A stretch of DNA of 64,000 nucleotides from Fusibacter tunisiensis (GCF_016908355.1 NZ_JAFBDT010000009.1:1-64000); one strand, 5' to 3'. Counted from the stretch's first letter, positions 50,877 through 61,636 are shown. Notes: generated by a model from the sequence alone, not told the origin. Numbers and translations are program-made.

Positions 50877-52247
50877 ATGAATCAATTAACGACAGTGATC
50901 CTCGCTGCGGGTCATGGAAAACGGATGAAGTCCAATCTGCCGAAAGTTCTGCATAAAATTGGTGGAAATCCAATGGTAAAGCATGTAATTGATGTTGCAT
51001 ACTCGGTGGATAGCAATCGGGTAGTCGTGGTTGTTGGTCATGGAAAAGATCAGGTGATGTCAACATTAGAGAACGAGAATGTTATTTTTGCAGAGCAGAA
51101 AGAGCAGTTAGGCACTGGACATGCGGTTATGATGGCAAAAGAACACTTTGGAAGTGGCGATGTACTTGTTCTTTTTGGGGATGCCCCCTTATTATCACAT
51201 GAAACATTGGCTCTGTTTATCGACTATCATAAAAAAAATAATTTTGGAGCGAGCCTGATTTCCATGCAGTTTGAAGACCCTACTGGATACGGACGAATTG
51301 TTCGGGATGGGACAAATGCCTTTAAACGGATTGTTGAACATAAGGATGCAGATGCAGACCTTTTAAAAATAAAAGAAGTTAATTCTGGGATCGGTATATT
51401 CAAATCTGAACTTTTGTCAGAAGGTTTGAAACATCTTCAAAATGATAATCAGCAAGGTGAATATTATTTAACAGATGTTTTTGAATGGGTATTAGGATCA
51501 GGAAACCCTGTGGGTGCTTTTATAGCATCGGATTCAGCGGAGCTTATGGGTGTTAATGATCGTGTTGCACTTTCTCAGGCAGAGAAATACCTTCAAAACA
51601 AATTAGTAAAAAAACATATGTTGAATGGTGTTACTTTTTTAGCGCCAGAGACGGTTTATCTTGGAAAAGAAGTTTTAATTGGTCAGGATACAGTTGTGTA
51701 TCCTGGATCGATTCTGCTAGGAAATACAAATATTGGGCAAAATTGCATTATAGGACCCAATGCAGATTTAAACCATGTTATTGTGGAAGAGGGCGTACAC
51801 ATTAAGCAGTCCACACTTGTAGAATCAAAGGTGGGAAGTTATTCCAAAATTGGTCCGTATGCGTATTTGCGTCCAAATTCGATGATTGGTAAAAATGTGA
51901 AAATTGGCGATTTTGTTGAAGTGAAAAACAGCACAATCGGTGATGATACAAAAGTTTCTCATCTCACCTATGTTGGAGATGGTGTTATTGGAAAAAATGT
52001 GAACTTGGGTTGCGGTGTTGTTTTTGTAAATTACAACGGTAAAAGCAAGCATATTACTGAAGTTGAAGATAATGTGTTTGTAGGTTGCAATAGCAATTTA
52101 ATTGCACCTGTAAAAATTGGAAAGGGCGCTTATGTTGCAGCGGGCTCTACCATTACCGATGATGTGCCAGGTGAAGCGCTTGCAATTGCAAGACAAAGAC
52201 AAGTGAACAAGACCGAGTGGTCTAACAAATATACCCCAAAAAAGTAG
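50877..52247 (+). CDS. glmU: Bifunctional GlcN-1-P acetyltransferase/GlcNAc-1-P uridyltransferase
   Basis: The 456-residue enzyme makes UDP-GlcNAc for the cell wall. The N-terminal uridyltransferase has ILAAGHGKRMKSNLPKVLH and the C-terminal half is a left-handed beta-helix of hexapeptide repeats (IGPNADLNHV, IGPYAYLRPN, VGCNSNLIAPVKIGKGAYVA). An extended -10 (TGATATAAT, ending 50827) precedes it. It is followed by prs after nine bases. Confidence 0.97.
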   Translation: MNQLTTVILAAGHGKRMKSNLPKVLHKIGGNPMVKHVIDVAYSVDSNRVVVVVGHGKDQVMSTLENENVIFAEQKEQLGTGHAVMMAKEHFGSGDVLVLFGDAPLLSHETLALFIDYHKKNNFGASLISMQFEDPTGYGRIVRDGTNAFKRIVEHKDADADLLKIKEVNSGIGIFKSELLSEGLKHLQNDNQQGEYYLTDVFEWVLGSGNPVGAFIASDSAELMGVNDRVALSQAEKYLQNKLVKKHMLNGVTFLAPETVYLGKEVLIGQDTVVYPGSILLGNTNIGQNCIIGPNADLNHVIVEEGVHIKQSTLVESKVGSYSKIGPYAYLRPNSMIGKNVKIGDFVEVKNSTIGDDTKVSHLTYVGDGVIGKNVNLGCGVVFVNYNGKSKHITEVEDNVFVGCNSNLIAPVKIGKGAYVAAGSTITDDVPGEALAIARQRQVNKTEWSNKYTPKK

Positions 52248-52256
52248 GAGGATGCA

Positions 52257-53213
52257 ATGCATACAAGAGGAAGAAAGATTAAAGTGTTTTCATGCAATGC
52301 CAATCAGGATCTGGCTAAGGCTGTTTGCGCTGAATTGGGACTGCCGTTAGGTGATAGTGTCGTGAAGACATTTAGTGATGGCGAAATATCCGTCAACATC
52401 GATGAAAGTGTCAGAGGTGTGGATGTATATGTCGTTCAGTCTTTTTCATTGCCAAAGGTGAATGATTACCTGATGGAACTCTTAATCATGATAGACGCGC
52501 TGAAACGGGCTTCTGCAGGCCGAATTACAGCGGTGGTACCCTATTATGGATATGCCAGACAAGATAGAAAGGCTAAAGCGAGAGATCCGATTTCAGCAAA
52601 ACTTGTTGCAAATCTAATTGTAGCTGCAGGCGCTGATCGCGTATTGACAATGGATTTACATGCGTCTCAAATTCAAGGGTATTTTGACATTCCTGTTGAT
52701 CATTTGAAGGGATCCCCAATTCTGGCTGAGTATTTTCTAGAAAAACAAATTGAAGATCTTGTAGTTGTTGCACCTGATTTGGGATCGGTAACACGTTCGA
52801 GAGATTTTTCCTACAAATTGAATGCAAACATTGCAATTGTGGATAAAAGGCGCCCTGAAGCCAATGTATCGGAGATTATGAATATAATTGGCGATATTAA
52901 AGATAAAAATGTAATCCTGATTGATGACATGATCGATACAGCAGGAACAATTGTTAATGCTGTTAAAGCTCTGAAATCACTTGGCGCAAAAGATGTTTAC
53001 GCTTGCTGTACACACGGTGTTTTCTCAGGTCCTGCTGCTGAACGGATTAAAGACTCTGGGATTAAGGAATTGGTTGTTTTAGATACGATTGATCTTTCAG
53101 ATGAAATGCGTGCACTCGATAATATCAAAATTTTATCAGTTGCACCTGTTTTTGCAGAAGCAATTCGTAGAATTTTCAACAACGATTCTGTGAGCACCAT
53201 GTTTGAGAACTAA
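52257..53213 (+). CDS. prs: Ribose-phosphate pyrophosphokinase
   Basis: The protein (318 residues) makes PRPP from ribose 5-phosphate and ATP. Motifs are FSDGEISV, YGYARQDRKAKARDPI, DLHASQIQGYFDIP and the PRPP loop VILIDDMIDTAGT. It supplies PRPP to PyrE and is the ligand source for PurR, both in this window. Confidence 0.97.
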   Translation: MHTRGRKIKVFSCNANQDLAKAVCAELGLPLGDSVVKTFSDGEISVNIDESVRGVDVYVVQSFSLPKVNDYLMELLIMIDALKRASAGRITAVVPYYGYARQDRKAKARDPISAKLVANLIVAAGADRVLTMDLHASQIQGYFDIPVDHLKGSPILAEYFLEKQIEDLVVVAPDLGSVTRSRDFSYKLNANIAIVDKRRPEANVSEIMNIIGDIKDKNVILIDDMIDTAGTIVNAVKALKSLGAKDVYACCTHGVFSGPAAERIKDSGIKELVVLDTIDLSDEMRALDNIKILSVAPVFAEAIRRIFNNDSVSTMFEN

Positions 53214-53245
53214 AAGTACCCCCCCTTTAAAAAGGAGTGTATTTG

Positions 53246-53278
53246 CCTGACCGAAACCACGTGTCAGGCTTATTTTTG
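53246..53278 (+). terminator. Terminator after prs
   Basis: GCCTGAC (53246-53252) pairs with GTCAGGC (53264-53270), followed by TTATTTTT. An extended -10 (TGGTATAAT, to 53287) just beyond it may start the pth-mfd transcript. Confidence 0.72.
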
Positions 53279-53317
53279 TGGTATAATCGATATGGAAAAA
53301 TGTTTGAGGAGAAAAAC

Positions 53318-53875
53318 ATGTATGTAATTGTAGGATTGGGAAATCCGGGGCTAAAATACTCAGGGACACGGCACAATGTCGGCTTTGAAACTGTGGACAG
53401 GCTTGCGGTTCGCCATGGCATAAAAGTAAATAAAATCAAATATAAAGCACTTATAGGCGAGGGCATAATAGCGGGGGAGAAAGTTCTGCTTGTAAAACCA
53501 CAAACCTATATGAATTTAAGTGGTGAGACAGTTCAACAGATTGTGAACTACTATCAGCTCCCCTTGTCCAATTTAATTGTCATATACGATGATATCGATA
53601 CTGATTTCGGAAAACTTAGAATTCGAAAAAAGGGGAGTGCAGGGACACATAATGGTATGCGGCATATTATTTATAGCATACAAGAGGATACCTTTCCAAG
53701 AATTAGAATCGGAATCGGCAAGTCAGAACGGATTCCGCTTAAAGATTACGTGCTTCAAAAATTTTCAAAGGAAGAGTTGGTACCGGTTAATGACGTTTTG
53801 GAAGATGCTTCAAAGGCTGTAGACGTTATTATAACGGAGGGTATAGATCGGGCTATGAACGCCTTTAATGGCTAA
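53318..53875 (+). CDS. pth: Peptidyl-tRNA hydrolase
   Basis: This 185-residue enzyme recycles peptidyl-tRNA. It starts MYVIVGLGNPGLKYSGTRHN with the catalytic histidine in the NVGF context, PQTYMNLSGE and the DDIDTDFGKLRIR loop with GSAGTHNGMRHI. ATG 53318 follows GAGGAG. mfd begins 10 bases after its stop. Confidence 0.97.
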   Translation: MYVIVGLGNPGLKYSGTRHNVGFETVDRLAVRHGIKVNKIKYKALIGEGIIAGEKVLLVKPQTYMNLSGETVQQIVNYYQLPLSNLIVIYDDIDTDFGKLRIRKKGSAGTHNGMRHIIYSIQEDTFPRIRIGIGKSERIPLKDYVLQKFSKEELVPVNDVLEDASKAVDVIITEGIDRAMNAFNG

Positions 53876-53885
53876 TGGAGTAATT

Positions 53886-56800
53886 ATGAATCATAAAGTA
53901 TTGCGTTTATTTCAACAGTCAACTGAATATGAAACAATTTACAAAGCAATAGAAGAACATATTTCGCCGGTCTTGATTCATGGGTCGGATTTTTCTGCCA
54001 TGAAGTGGGTTTTTCATAAACTGGCAAAAGATTTTAACAGGCGTGTGATTTTGTGTTTTGAAGATGATCATAAAGCCAAGCTGGCTTCCGAAGATGTTCT
54101 GGATGCCATCTATTTGCCAAGTCGTGAAATGGTGTGGTTTGACGCTTATGCCCATTCGCATCAAGTATCACTCGCACGGATGGAAGCTCTCCTAGAAATG
54201 AATCAAAAAGAAAATGGCGTGCTTTATACAGCAATTCATAATTTGGCATATAAGTACTCTTCTCAAGATAACTGGCTGAATGCATCGATTCATATGACGA
54301 TGGAAACGGTTTGTTCGGTTGAAACCTTTGTTGGGGATTTGTTTGAATTTGGCTATGAACGGGTGGATATTGTAGAATCCAAGGGTCAATATAGTGTTCG
54401 AGGGGGGATTGTCGATGTTTTTTCACCCATGTGTGAGTTGCCTCATCGAATTGAGTTTTTTGGGGATGAGGTGGATTCGATTCGGACGTTTGAATTGGCA
54501 TCGCAGAAATCCATTGATAAAGTCCAGGAAGCATCCTTTTATCCAGTATTGGAGTTTTTATTAACGTCAACAACTGTTGAAAATACCATACAGAGATTGA
54601 AAGGGATTCAATCTCGTTTAAAGTCAGATAAACAGGATAAAATTGATGAAATTATCGAACAGTTTGAAACGAGAACTTATGCAGAAAATAGTGATAAGTA
54701 TTTTTCTTTAATTGATCCAGAAGGGCGATTTTTAGCGGATGTTTTAGACAATCCCATAATATGCTTGGTTTCAAACAATCAAACCCTAACGCGCTTGGAC
54801 CAATTTTCTCAGGATTATAGCCGCCAGTTTACAGATTATCTGGAGCGTGGAGAGGTTGTATCAGAACAGTTTGGCCGTGTATTTACGTTTGAGGAGGTTT
54901 TGAGTTTTCTAAAAAAGCGGGATGTTTTGTTAAACGAGTTGTTAATGAAGCGAACTGCTTATTTTGAACCCCAGCAGATTATAAAAATGATGTCGCGTGA
55001 AATGAACAAGTACTATGGCAAGTATGATCAAGTTGCACAAGATATCCTAAAATGGAAAATTAAAGGGTATCGTGTTTTGATTGCTTTAAGTTCTGAAGAA
55101 CGTATGGCACGATTTTTAAATGCAATGCAAGAACTAGACGTTGTGGTTAACACCGAAAAAGAATTTGATGAAATTTTAAGCGGCCAAGCGTTGGCGGTGA
55201 TTGCATCTGTTCAGCAGGGCTTTTATTTTGATACCTTTAAGGCTGTACTTTTGACGGAAAATGAACTTTTAGGTGAAGGCAAGAGAATCGCTGCGCGTAA
55301 ACAAAGCCGTGGTGGTGTTATAAAAGCTTTTTCCGAACTTGCTGTGGGCGATTTTGTGGTCCATGAAAATCACGGTGTTGGCCAATATGTCGGCGTCGAG
55401 CAGATGAAAATAGACTTAACACGTAAGGATTTTCTAAAAATTCGTTATGCTCAAAACGACTTTCTATATATTCCGGTTGAAAGTGCGGGCTTGATTCAGA
55501 AATATCATGGAACCGACCAGGATAAAATCAAATTAAACCGTTTGGGTGGCGCTGAGTGGAAACGCACAAAATCACGTGCTAAAAAAGCAATAGAAGATAT
55601 GACAGATGAACTGATTGAACTTTATGCAGCTCGCAAGGTAAAAAAAGGCTATGCTTTTTCGGGAGATAATGAATGGCAAAGAGAGTTTGAAGCACTTTTC
55701 CCATATCAAGAAACCAACGATCAATTGAAATGTATTGATGAAATTAAGGCGGATATGGAAAGGGATCAGCCTATGGAAAGGCTCCTTTGTGGAGATGTTG
55801 GATATGGTAAAACAGAAGTTGCGCTTAGGGCTGCATTTAAGGCGGTTCTCGATTCGAAACAAGTTGCGATTTTAGTGCCAACAACCATACTTGCCCAGCA
55901 ACATTACACCAATATCGTCGAGCGGTTTTCAAAATATCCTGCAAATATTCAGATGATTTCTCGGTTTAGGACAAAAGCCGAACAAGATAAAATTATTGAG
56001 AATATTGGAAAAGGCATAGTGGACGTGGTGGTTGGAACCCATCGAATTTTATCAAAAGATGTTAAATTTAAAGATTTAGGCCTTTTGATTGTAGATGAAG
56101 AACAGCGCTTTGGCGTTAAACATAAAGAAAAGATTAAACAACTTAAAGAAAATATTGACGTATTGACGCTTTCTGCAACACCAATCCCGAGAACACTTCA
56201 TATGTCGATGATTGGTATTCGGGACATGAGTGTAATTGAAGACCCACCTGAAGATAGGTATCCCATTCAAACCTATGTTGTGTCCTATGACGAAAACCTT
56301 GTGCGTGAAGCAATTGTAAGGGAGTTAGAACGTGGTGGCCAGGTGTATTTTGTGCATAACCGAATCTCAGATATCGACAGGGTTGCTGCAAAACTTTCTG
56401 AACTTGTGCCAGAAGCAAAAGTTCAATTTGCACATGGTCAAATGAATGAACATGTGTTGGAAAAATTAATGGTAGATTTTATGAACAATTCATTCAATGT
56501 GTTGGTGTCTACAACTATAATTGAAACTGGGATGGATATCTCAAATGTGAATACAATCATCATTAATGATGGCGACAGATTTGGTCTTTCTCAATTGTAT
56601 CAACTTAGAGGACGTGTTGGGCGGAGCAATCGAATTGCTTACTGCTACATTTTTTATCAAGAGAACAAGGTACTAAGTGAAGTGGCGGAAAAAAGGTTAA
56701 AAGCAATTAAGGAATTTACAGAACTTGGTGCTGGTTTTAAAATTGCAATGCGGGATCTTGAAATTAGGGGGACTGGAAATGTTCTAGGAACGGCTCAACA

Positions 56801-57365
56801 TGGCCACATGGAGGCTGTTGGATATGACTTGTATGTTAAACTCTTAGAAGAAAGTATGTTGCGTAAAAAAGGGCAGGTTGTCAAAGATCGGATTCAAGCA
56901 AAAATTGATTTGACACTCAATGCTTACATACCAGACCGCTATATTGGAAACCACCAGATGAAAATTGAAATCTATAAAAAAATTGCTGCTATTGATTCCA
57001 GAAGTGCGCTGGATGCTGTTTATGAAGAGGTAGAAGACCGGTTTGGAACTGTACCTGCATCCGTTTATAACCTCATGTCCATTGCGCTAATCAAGTCACT
57101 ATGTGAAGAAATGACCATTGAAGAAGTCTCTGAAGAATCAGGGTGGTTTAACCTTAAATTTGTTGAAGATGCTGAAATTAGTCCGCTTTTCATTAGTAAA
57201 GTACTGGAAGCGGATTCGGTGAATGTGAAATTCCTTGCACGGAATCCTGCAGTTCTCAAAATCAAGATTACAAATAAATTAAGAAATAAAGAACAACAAC
57301 TTGGAATGCTTGAAAAATTTGTTGAAACCCTATATAGTTTTCATAGTGACTATGTTAATATATGA
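53886..57365 (+). CDS. mfd: Transcription-repair coupling factor
   Basis: The 1159-residue translocase removes stalled RNA polymerase and recruits UvrA. Domains are UvrB-like (about 1-350), the RNA polymerase-interacting CarD-like domain (VGDFVVHENHGVGQYVGV near 495), the RecG-like helicase with GDVGYGKTEVALR and VDEEQRFGV, the QLRGRVGRSN motif and a C-terminal TRCF domain. ATG 53886 after GGAG is preferred to an ATG six codons upstream. Confidence 0.97.
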   Translation: MNHKVLRLFQQSTEYETIYKAIEEHISPVLIHGSDFSAMKWVFHKLAKDFNRRVILCFEDDHKAKLASEDVLDAIYLPSREMVWFDAYAHSHQVSLARMEALLEMNQKENGVLYTAIHNLAYKYSSQDNWLNASIHMTMETVCSVETFVGDLFEFGYERVDIVESKGQYSVRGGIVDVFSPMCELPHRIEFFGDEVDSIRTFELASQKSIDKVQEASFYPVLEFLLTSTTVENTIQRLKGIQSRLKSDKQDKIDEIIEQFETRTYAENSDKYFSLIDPEGRFLADVLDNPIICLVSNNQTLTRLDQFSQDYSRQFTDYLERGEVVSEQFGRVFTFEEVLSFLKKRDVLLNELLMKRTAYFEPQQIIKMMSREMNKYYGKYDQVAQDILKWKIKGYRVLIALSSEERMARFLNAMQELDVVVNTEKEFDEILSGQALAVIASVQQGFYFDTFKAVLLTENELLGEGKRIAARKQSRGGVIKAFSELAVGDFVVHENHGVGQYVGVEQMKIDLTRKDFLKIRYAQNDFLYIPVESAGLIQKYHGTDQDKIKLNRLGGAEWKRTKSRAKKAIEDMTDELIELYAARKVKKGYAFSGDNEWQREFEALFPYQETNDQLKCIDEIKADMERDQPMERLLCGDVGYGKTEVALRAAFKAVLDSKQVAILVPTTILAQQHYTNIVERFSKYPANIQMISRFRTKAEQDKIIENIGKGIVDVVVGTHRILSKDVKFKDLGLLIVDEEQRFGVKHKEKIKQLKENIDVLTLSATPIPRTLHMSMIGIRDMSVIEDPPEDRYPIQTYVVSYDENLVREAIVRELERGGQVYFVHNRISDIDRVAAKLSELVPEAKVQFAHGQMNEHVLEKLMVDFMNNSFNVLVSTTIIETGMDISNVNTIIINDGDRFGLSQLYQLRGRVGRSNRIAYCYIFYQENKVLSEVAEKRLKAIKEFTELGAGFKIAMRDLEIRGTGNVLGTAQHGHMEAVGYDLYVKLLEESMLRKKGQVVKDRIQAKIDLTLNAYIPDRYIGNHQMKIEIYKKIAAIDSRSALDAVYEEVEDRFGTVPASVYNLMSIALIKSLCEEMTIEEVSEESGWFNLKFVEDAEISPLFISKVLEADSVNVKFLARNPAVLKIKITNKLRNKEQQLGMLEKFVETLYSFHSDYVNI

Positions 57366-57404
57366 AGGTATGACAAGATTAGATGAAGAGCAGAGGGGAA
57401 ATTT

Positions 57405-58427
57405 ATGATTAGACTTAAAAAAATATTTGCAATTGCAACACTCGTTGCAATGCTGTTCGTAGTAGGTTGTGATGCACAGGGAACAACTCCAGATGATGGG
57501 AATGCCCAAAATCCAACACAAGAGAAATTAGATACAACGGATGCCATAGCGGTAGTAAACGGTGAACTTATCCCAATGTTATCGTTTGATATATCCTATA
57601 AAATCCATGAAAAAGCATATAAGGAATCAGGTGGCGAAGCATATTTTGATTCTAAAGTGGGTGATGAAACCTTAAGAGAGGCCCTTAAACGGGAAGTTGT
57701 TGAAACTTTGGTGGAAAACACATTGATTCGTCAATATGTTCAATCAACGGGATATGAAGTAGATCCAGCCGATGTCGATCAGACAATGGCTCAATTTGAA
57801 GTGCTTTTATCACAAAACCCTGAAACCAAAGCTTTTTATGAAGAAATTGGCATAACAGATGATTACTTAAAAAGTGAGATAAAAATAAGCATTTATCGTG
57901 AGGCGTTTGAACGCATGGTCATGGAAAGTGTTGAAAATTCGGAAAAAGAATTAAGTGACCTATATGCTTCTTATGTGGTATCGGTAAAAGCAAGTCACAT
58001 TTTGGTTTCGGATTTGGAATTGGCTTCTGATATTAAAGCACAAATTGATGGCGGAAGCGCCTTTGAAGATTTGGTTGCTGAGTATTCTGAAGATGTAGGG
58101 TCTATATCTGATGGGGGAAGTCTTGGATACTTCTCAAGAGGTGATATGTCTGCCGAGTTTGAATCTGTGGCTTTTTCAATGTCAGTTGGGGAAATCAGTC
58201 AACCTGTAGAGACACAGTATGGGTTTCATATTATTAAATTAGAAGACTCTAAAACCATTGATGATATGATAGAAGCCGGTGAAGCAGAAGAAAAAATCGA
58301 CAGTTATAAAAATACCGTGAAAGGATTGCTTTTTGATCAATATAATGAAAAAAAAGTCAATGCACTTGAATCGGAAGGCGATGTGGTTACTTTTCTTGAA
58401 AAAGTGATGACAAGTACTGAAGACTAA
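57405..58427 (+). CDS. PrsA-like lipoprotein peptidyl-prolyl isomerase
   Basis: The protein (340 residues) has a lipoprotein signal ending VVGC (C22), a SurA_N-like helical chaperone part and a parvulin domain (ASHILVSDLE to GFHIIKLED, about 190-285). It probably folds secreted proteins at the outer face of the membrane. A PrsA/foldase gene downstream of mfd is common in Clostridia. Confidence 0.94.
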   Translation: MIRLKKIFAIATLVAMLFVVGCDAQGTTPDDGNAQNPTQEKLDTTDAIAVVNGELIPMLSFDISYKIHEKAYKESGGEAYFDSKVGDETLREALKREVVETLVENTLIRQYVQSTGYEVDPADVDQTMAQFEVLLSQNPETKAFYEEIGITDDYLKSEIKISIYREAFERMVMESVENSEKELSDLYASYVVSVKASHILVSDLELASDIKAQIDGGSAFEDLVAEYSEDVGSISDGGSLGYFSRGDMSAEFESVAFSMSVGEISQPVETQYGFHIIKLEDSKTIDDMIEAGEAEEKIDSYKNTVKGLLFDQYNEKKVNALESEGDVVTFLEKVMTSTED

Positions 58428-58500
58428 GACGAATGGTTAGAAGTTGCTAAATTCAAGAGGTCGGTGATAGCTGACATCATTTTGCATATTGGGAGTAATT

Positions 58501-60117
58501 ATGGGTGAAAAGAAAGAGCATGAACAGGCAGCCTCGTTTATAAAAGGGGCTGTTCTATTAGGTGTAGCAGGTGTGCTGGTGAAAATTCTAGGTGCTTTTT
58601 TTAGAATTCCACTTGGCAATTTTCTAGGACCAGAAGGCATGAGCTATTATGTGAGTGCTTATCCGATGTATAATTTTTTCATAGTGTTGGCAACGGCAGG
58701 TTTGCCAACAGCTCTAGCGAAAATCATTTCTGAACAAAGAGCAACTGGACACTTGGCAGACATAAATCGTACCTTTAAAGCTGGAATGATTCTCATGAGT
58801 ACAATTGGTCTCGTCGGCGCCATAATTATGTTTTTTGGTGCTGATTTGATTGTAAAGATCATTAAAAATGAAGGGGCTCTCTATTCCTTTAAGGCCTTGG
58901 GACCCGGCATTTTTATTGTTTCTTTGCTCGCTGTCTTTAGGGGATATTTTCAAGGCCATCAAAATCTAAAACCCTTTGCAATATCGCAATTGGTGGAACA
59001 ACTTGGACGTGTAATTGTTGGGTATACACTTGCCGTTGTACTTCTAAAATATGGACAAAACGTTTCTGCAGCTGGTGCAACATTTGGCGCAACTGCAGGG
59101 GCTTTAGTTGGATTTATCTATGTATTCTCTGTCTTTATAAAGTTCAAAAAAAGAAATAATTATCCAAAAGAAAGCCAAGATTCAGAAGCGGTAAAATCAA
59201 TTTTTAAGCGTATTTTGAAGATTGCAATTCCAATTACAATGGGTGCAGCAGTGATGCCGATTATGAACAGTATAGATGTTATGCTTGTTATGAACAGACT
59301 CCATGATATTGGTTTAGGTGAAAAGGCCAATGACCTGTATGGGATGTTAAGTGGTTACGCTGCAACTTTGGTGAATTTACCGCAAGTTGTTACCGCTGCT
59401 ATCCAGATTAGTATAGTGCCTGCTATTGCGGGACTTTATGTGGCTCAAAATCGCAAGACACTCCATACAACTATTGAAAGTGGTGTGCGTATGGGTCTTA
59501 TCATAAGTCTGCCAGCTGCAGCGGGATTGATTGTACTTGCCCAACCGATTATGGAACTTTTGTATCCAAGACAGATTGAATATGCACAGACGACAGGCTC
59601 TATCCTTTCAATTTTAGGATTTACTGTCATTTTCATGGGGCTTTTTCAAGTCACAACAGGTATTCTCCAGGGGCTAAGTCTTCAAAATAGACCTGCTATA
59701 AATTTGGCTGTAGGTGCGGCTTTTAAAATAGTCTTAACGTATGTATTGGTTGGGATTCCGGCGTTCAACATATATGGTGCTGCCATTTCAACAGTAACAG
59801 CATTTGCGGTTGCAACAACACTTAATATGGTGACGTTAAAAAAACGTGCTGCAATTACATTTCCATTTAAGCGCGTTTTACTGAAACCAATGGTATCCAC
59901 TTTTGTAATGGCTATAGCCGTTTACACACTGTATTCAGGCCTGTCTTTAATTTCGATTAGCAGAATCAATACGGTTATATCTGTAAGTGTAGGCATTCTG
60001 ATTTATGGTATTATGTTATTCGCTCTACAGACTTTTGATGATGCTGATTTCGCTTTAATCCCAGGTGGCAGAAAACTTAAAGCGATTAATCAATGGTTTG
60101 TACGCAAGAAAGACTAG
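58501..60117 (+). CDS. MOP-superfamily lipid-linked oligosaccharide flippase (SpoVB/YabM-like)
   Basis: The 538-residue protein has about 14 membrane helices and the polysaccharide-transporter signature FFRIPLGNFLGPEGMSYY near residue 35. It resembles YabM/SpoVB/MurJ-type flippases; its place between mfd and mazG matches yabM of Bacillus. It may move lipid II or another lipid-linked sugar. ATG 58501 follows GGGAG; a TTG at 58489 is less likely. Confidence 0.9.
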   Translation: MGEKKEHEQAASFIKGAVLLGVAGVLVKILGAFFRIPLGNFLGPEGMSYYVSAYPMYNFFIVLATAGLPTALAKIISEQRATGHLADINRTFKAGMILMSTIGLVGAIIMFFGADLIVKIIKNEGALYSFKALGPGIFIVSLLAVFRGYFQGHQNLKPFAISQLVEQLGRVIVGYTLAVVLLKYGQNVSAAGATFGATAGALVGFIYVFSVFIKFKKRNNYPKESQDSEAVKSIFKRILKIAIPITMGAAVMPIMNSIDVMLVMNRLHDIGLGEKANDLYGMLSGYAATLVNLPQVVTAAIQISIVPAIAGLYVAQNRKTLHTTIESGVRMGLIISLPAAAGLIVLAQPIMELLYPRQIEYAQTTGSILSILGFTVIFMGLFQVTTGILQGLSLQNRPAINLAVGAAFKIVLTYVLVGIPAFNIYGAAISTVTAFAVATTLNMVTLKKRAAITFPFKRVLLKPMVSTFVMAIAVYTLYSGLSLISISRINTVISVSVGILIYGIMLFALQTFDDADFALIPGGRKLKAINQWFVRKKD

Positions 60118-60127
60118 GAGGCATTAG

Positions 60128-61585
60128 ATGAAGCAAATTACAATAGTTGGATTAGGGCCGGGAAGTGCAGCTTATTTGACCATGGAAGCTTACGATATTC
60201 TGATCAATGCGCCAACGGTCTATCTGAGGACTGAAAAACATCCTATTGTAGAGACCTTGGTAGATAAAGGTATGATTTACAAGTCTTTTGATGACTTGTA
60301 TGAATCTGAAGAAACATTTGATGCCGTTTATGAGCGGATTGTTGAAGCAATTTTGGAATTGGGCGAGCATCAAGATGTTGTTTATGCTGTTCCGGGGAAT
60401 CCGTTTGTGGCTGAAAGAACCGTTTCTATACTGTTGGACCATTTAGAAAAAGAAAACGCATCTTATAAAATTGTACATGGCACAAGTTTTTTGGATGCGA
60501 TTATTACAACTTTGCAGTATGATCCTGTGAATGGGTTGTCTATATCGGATGCACTTTCAATAGATCGGGAACGTATTGACACACACCACGATAGCCTTTG
60601 GATACAAGTCTACGATAAGGGAATTGCCTCTCAACTTAAGTTAAAGCTGATGGATTATTTTGAAGATACGCATGAAGTTCGAATTATAAGAGCGGCAGGA
60701 ATTCCAGAGATGGAAACCATTTTGACAGTTCCTATATGGGAAATGGACCACCATGCGGTGGTATATGACCACTTAACCAGTGTTTTTGTACCTAGGTCCA
60801 CGCAAGCCTCTTATGACCTTGAAGATTTGATAACGATTATGAGGCAACTCAGGTCAGATGAAGGATGTCCATGGGACAGGGAACAAACGCATGAATCTTT
60901 GACCCCTTATTTAGTTGAAGAAGCTTACGAAGTTAAGCACGCGGTTTTTTATGAAGATGATGATGCTGTTGTGGACGAACTTGGAGATGTATTGCTTCAA
61001 GTTGTTTTTCACACAACAATTGCTGAAGAAGAAGGGTATTATTCCATTCGGGATGTTATTAGAGCTGTATGCGAGAAAATGATTCGAAGACATCCGCATG
61101 TTTTCGGAGATGTTAAGGTCCAAGATTCTCAAGAAGTGCTAAAAAATTGGCAAGTGATTAAAGCAGATGAGAAAGCTCAAAAATCTGTTGTTGAAACAAT
61201 GCGCGGTGTTTCTTCCAGTTTACCGGCCTTGATTCGGAGTCCGAAAGTTCAAAAGAAGGCTTCGGAGCTTGGGTTTGATTGGCCTGATCTTGATGGTATT
61301 TTTGACAAGATAGATGAAGAGATAGCAGAGTTGCGTGAAGCTATTGCGTCAAATGATGCGTCTCATATATATGAAGAATTTGGAGATTTACTTTTGATTT
61401 TGACAAACTTGGCCAGACGGTTAAAGTTGGATGCTGAACTGGCACTTAATGACGCTGTGGATAAATTCATAGGTCGTTTTGAAGTTGTAGAAAATGAAAT
61501 GAGGCGTATCAATAAGCCTCTGGGCCCTGAATTTATAAGTGATATGGCGTTTTTTTGGGAAAAGTCAAAAAATACTGCAGAATGA
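60128..61585 (+). CDS. mazG: Tetrapyrrole methylase-MazG fusion (YabN-like)
   Basis: The 485-residue protein has an N-terminal SAM-dependent tetrapyrrole methylase-like domain (TIVGLGPGSAAYLT, about 1-220) and a C-terminal MazG nucleotide pyrophosphohydrolase with CPWDREQTHESLTPYLVEEA, and two metal helices (DELGDVLLQVVFH and EEFGDLLLILTNL). It hydrolyses NTPs and so cleans the nucleotide pool; the role of the methylase part is unclear. It occupies the yabN position. Confidence 0.96.
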   Translation: MKQITIVGLGPGSAAYLTMEAYDILINAPTVYLRTEKHPIVETLVDKGMIYKSFDDLYESEETFDAVYERIVEAILELGEHQDVVYAVPGNPFVAERTVSILLDHLEKENASYKIVHGTSFLDAIITTLQYDPVNGLSISDALSIDRERIDTHHDSLWIQVYDKGIASQLKLKLMDYFEDTHEVRIIRAAGIPEMETILTVPIWEMDHHAVVYDHLTSVFVPRSTQASYDLEDLITIMRQLRSDEGCPWDREQTHESLTPYLVEEAYEVKHAVFYEDDDAVVDELGDVLLQVVFHTTIAEEEGYYSIRDVIRAVCEKMIRRHPHVFGDVKVQDSQEVLKNWQVIKADEKAQKSVVETMRGVSSSLPALIRSPKVQKKASELGFDWPDLDGIFDKIDEEIAELREAIASNDASHIYEEFGDLLLILTNLARRLKLDAELALNDAVDKFIGRFEVVENEMRRINKPLGPEFISDMAFFWEKSKNTAE

Positions 61586-61607
61586 GCAAAAAAATCTATA
61601 AAACCTA

Positions 61608-61636
61608 TTGTAAAACTTGAAATTTCAACGTATACT
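61608..61636 (+). promoter_or_regulatory. Promoter of hup
   Basis: TTGTAA (61608-61613), 17 bases, TATACT (61631-61636). Confidence 0.6.

Noticed and set aside
54034..54573. Open minus-strand frame opposite mfd
   Set aside because: It overlaps a clearly coding, conserved gene and resembles no family.
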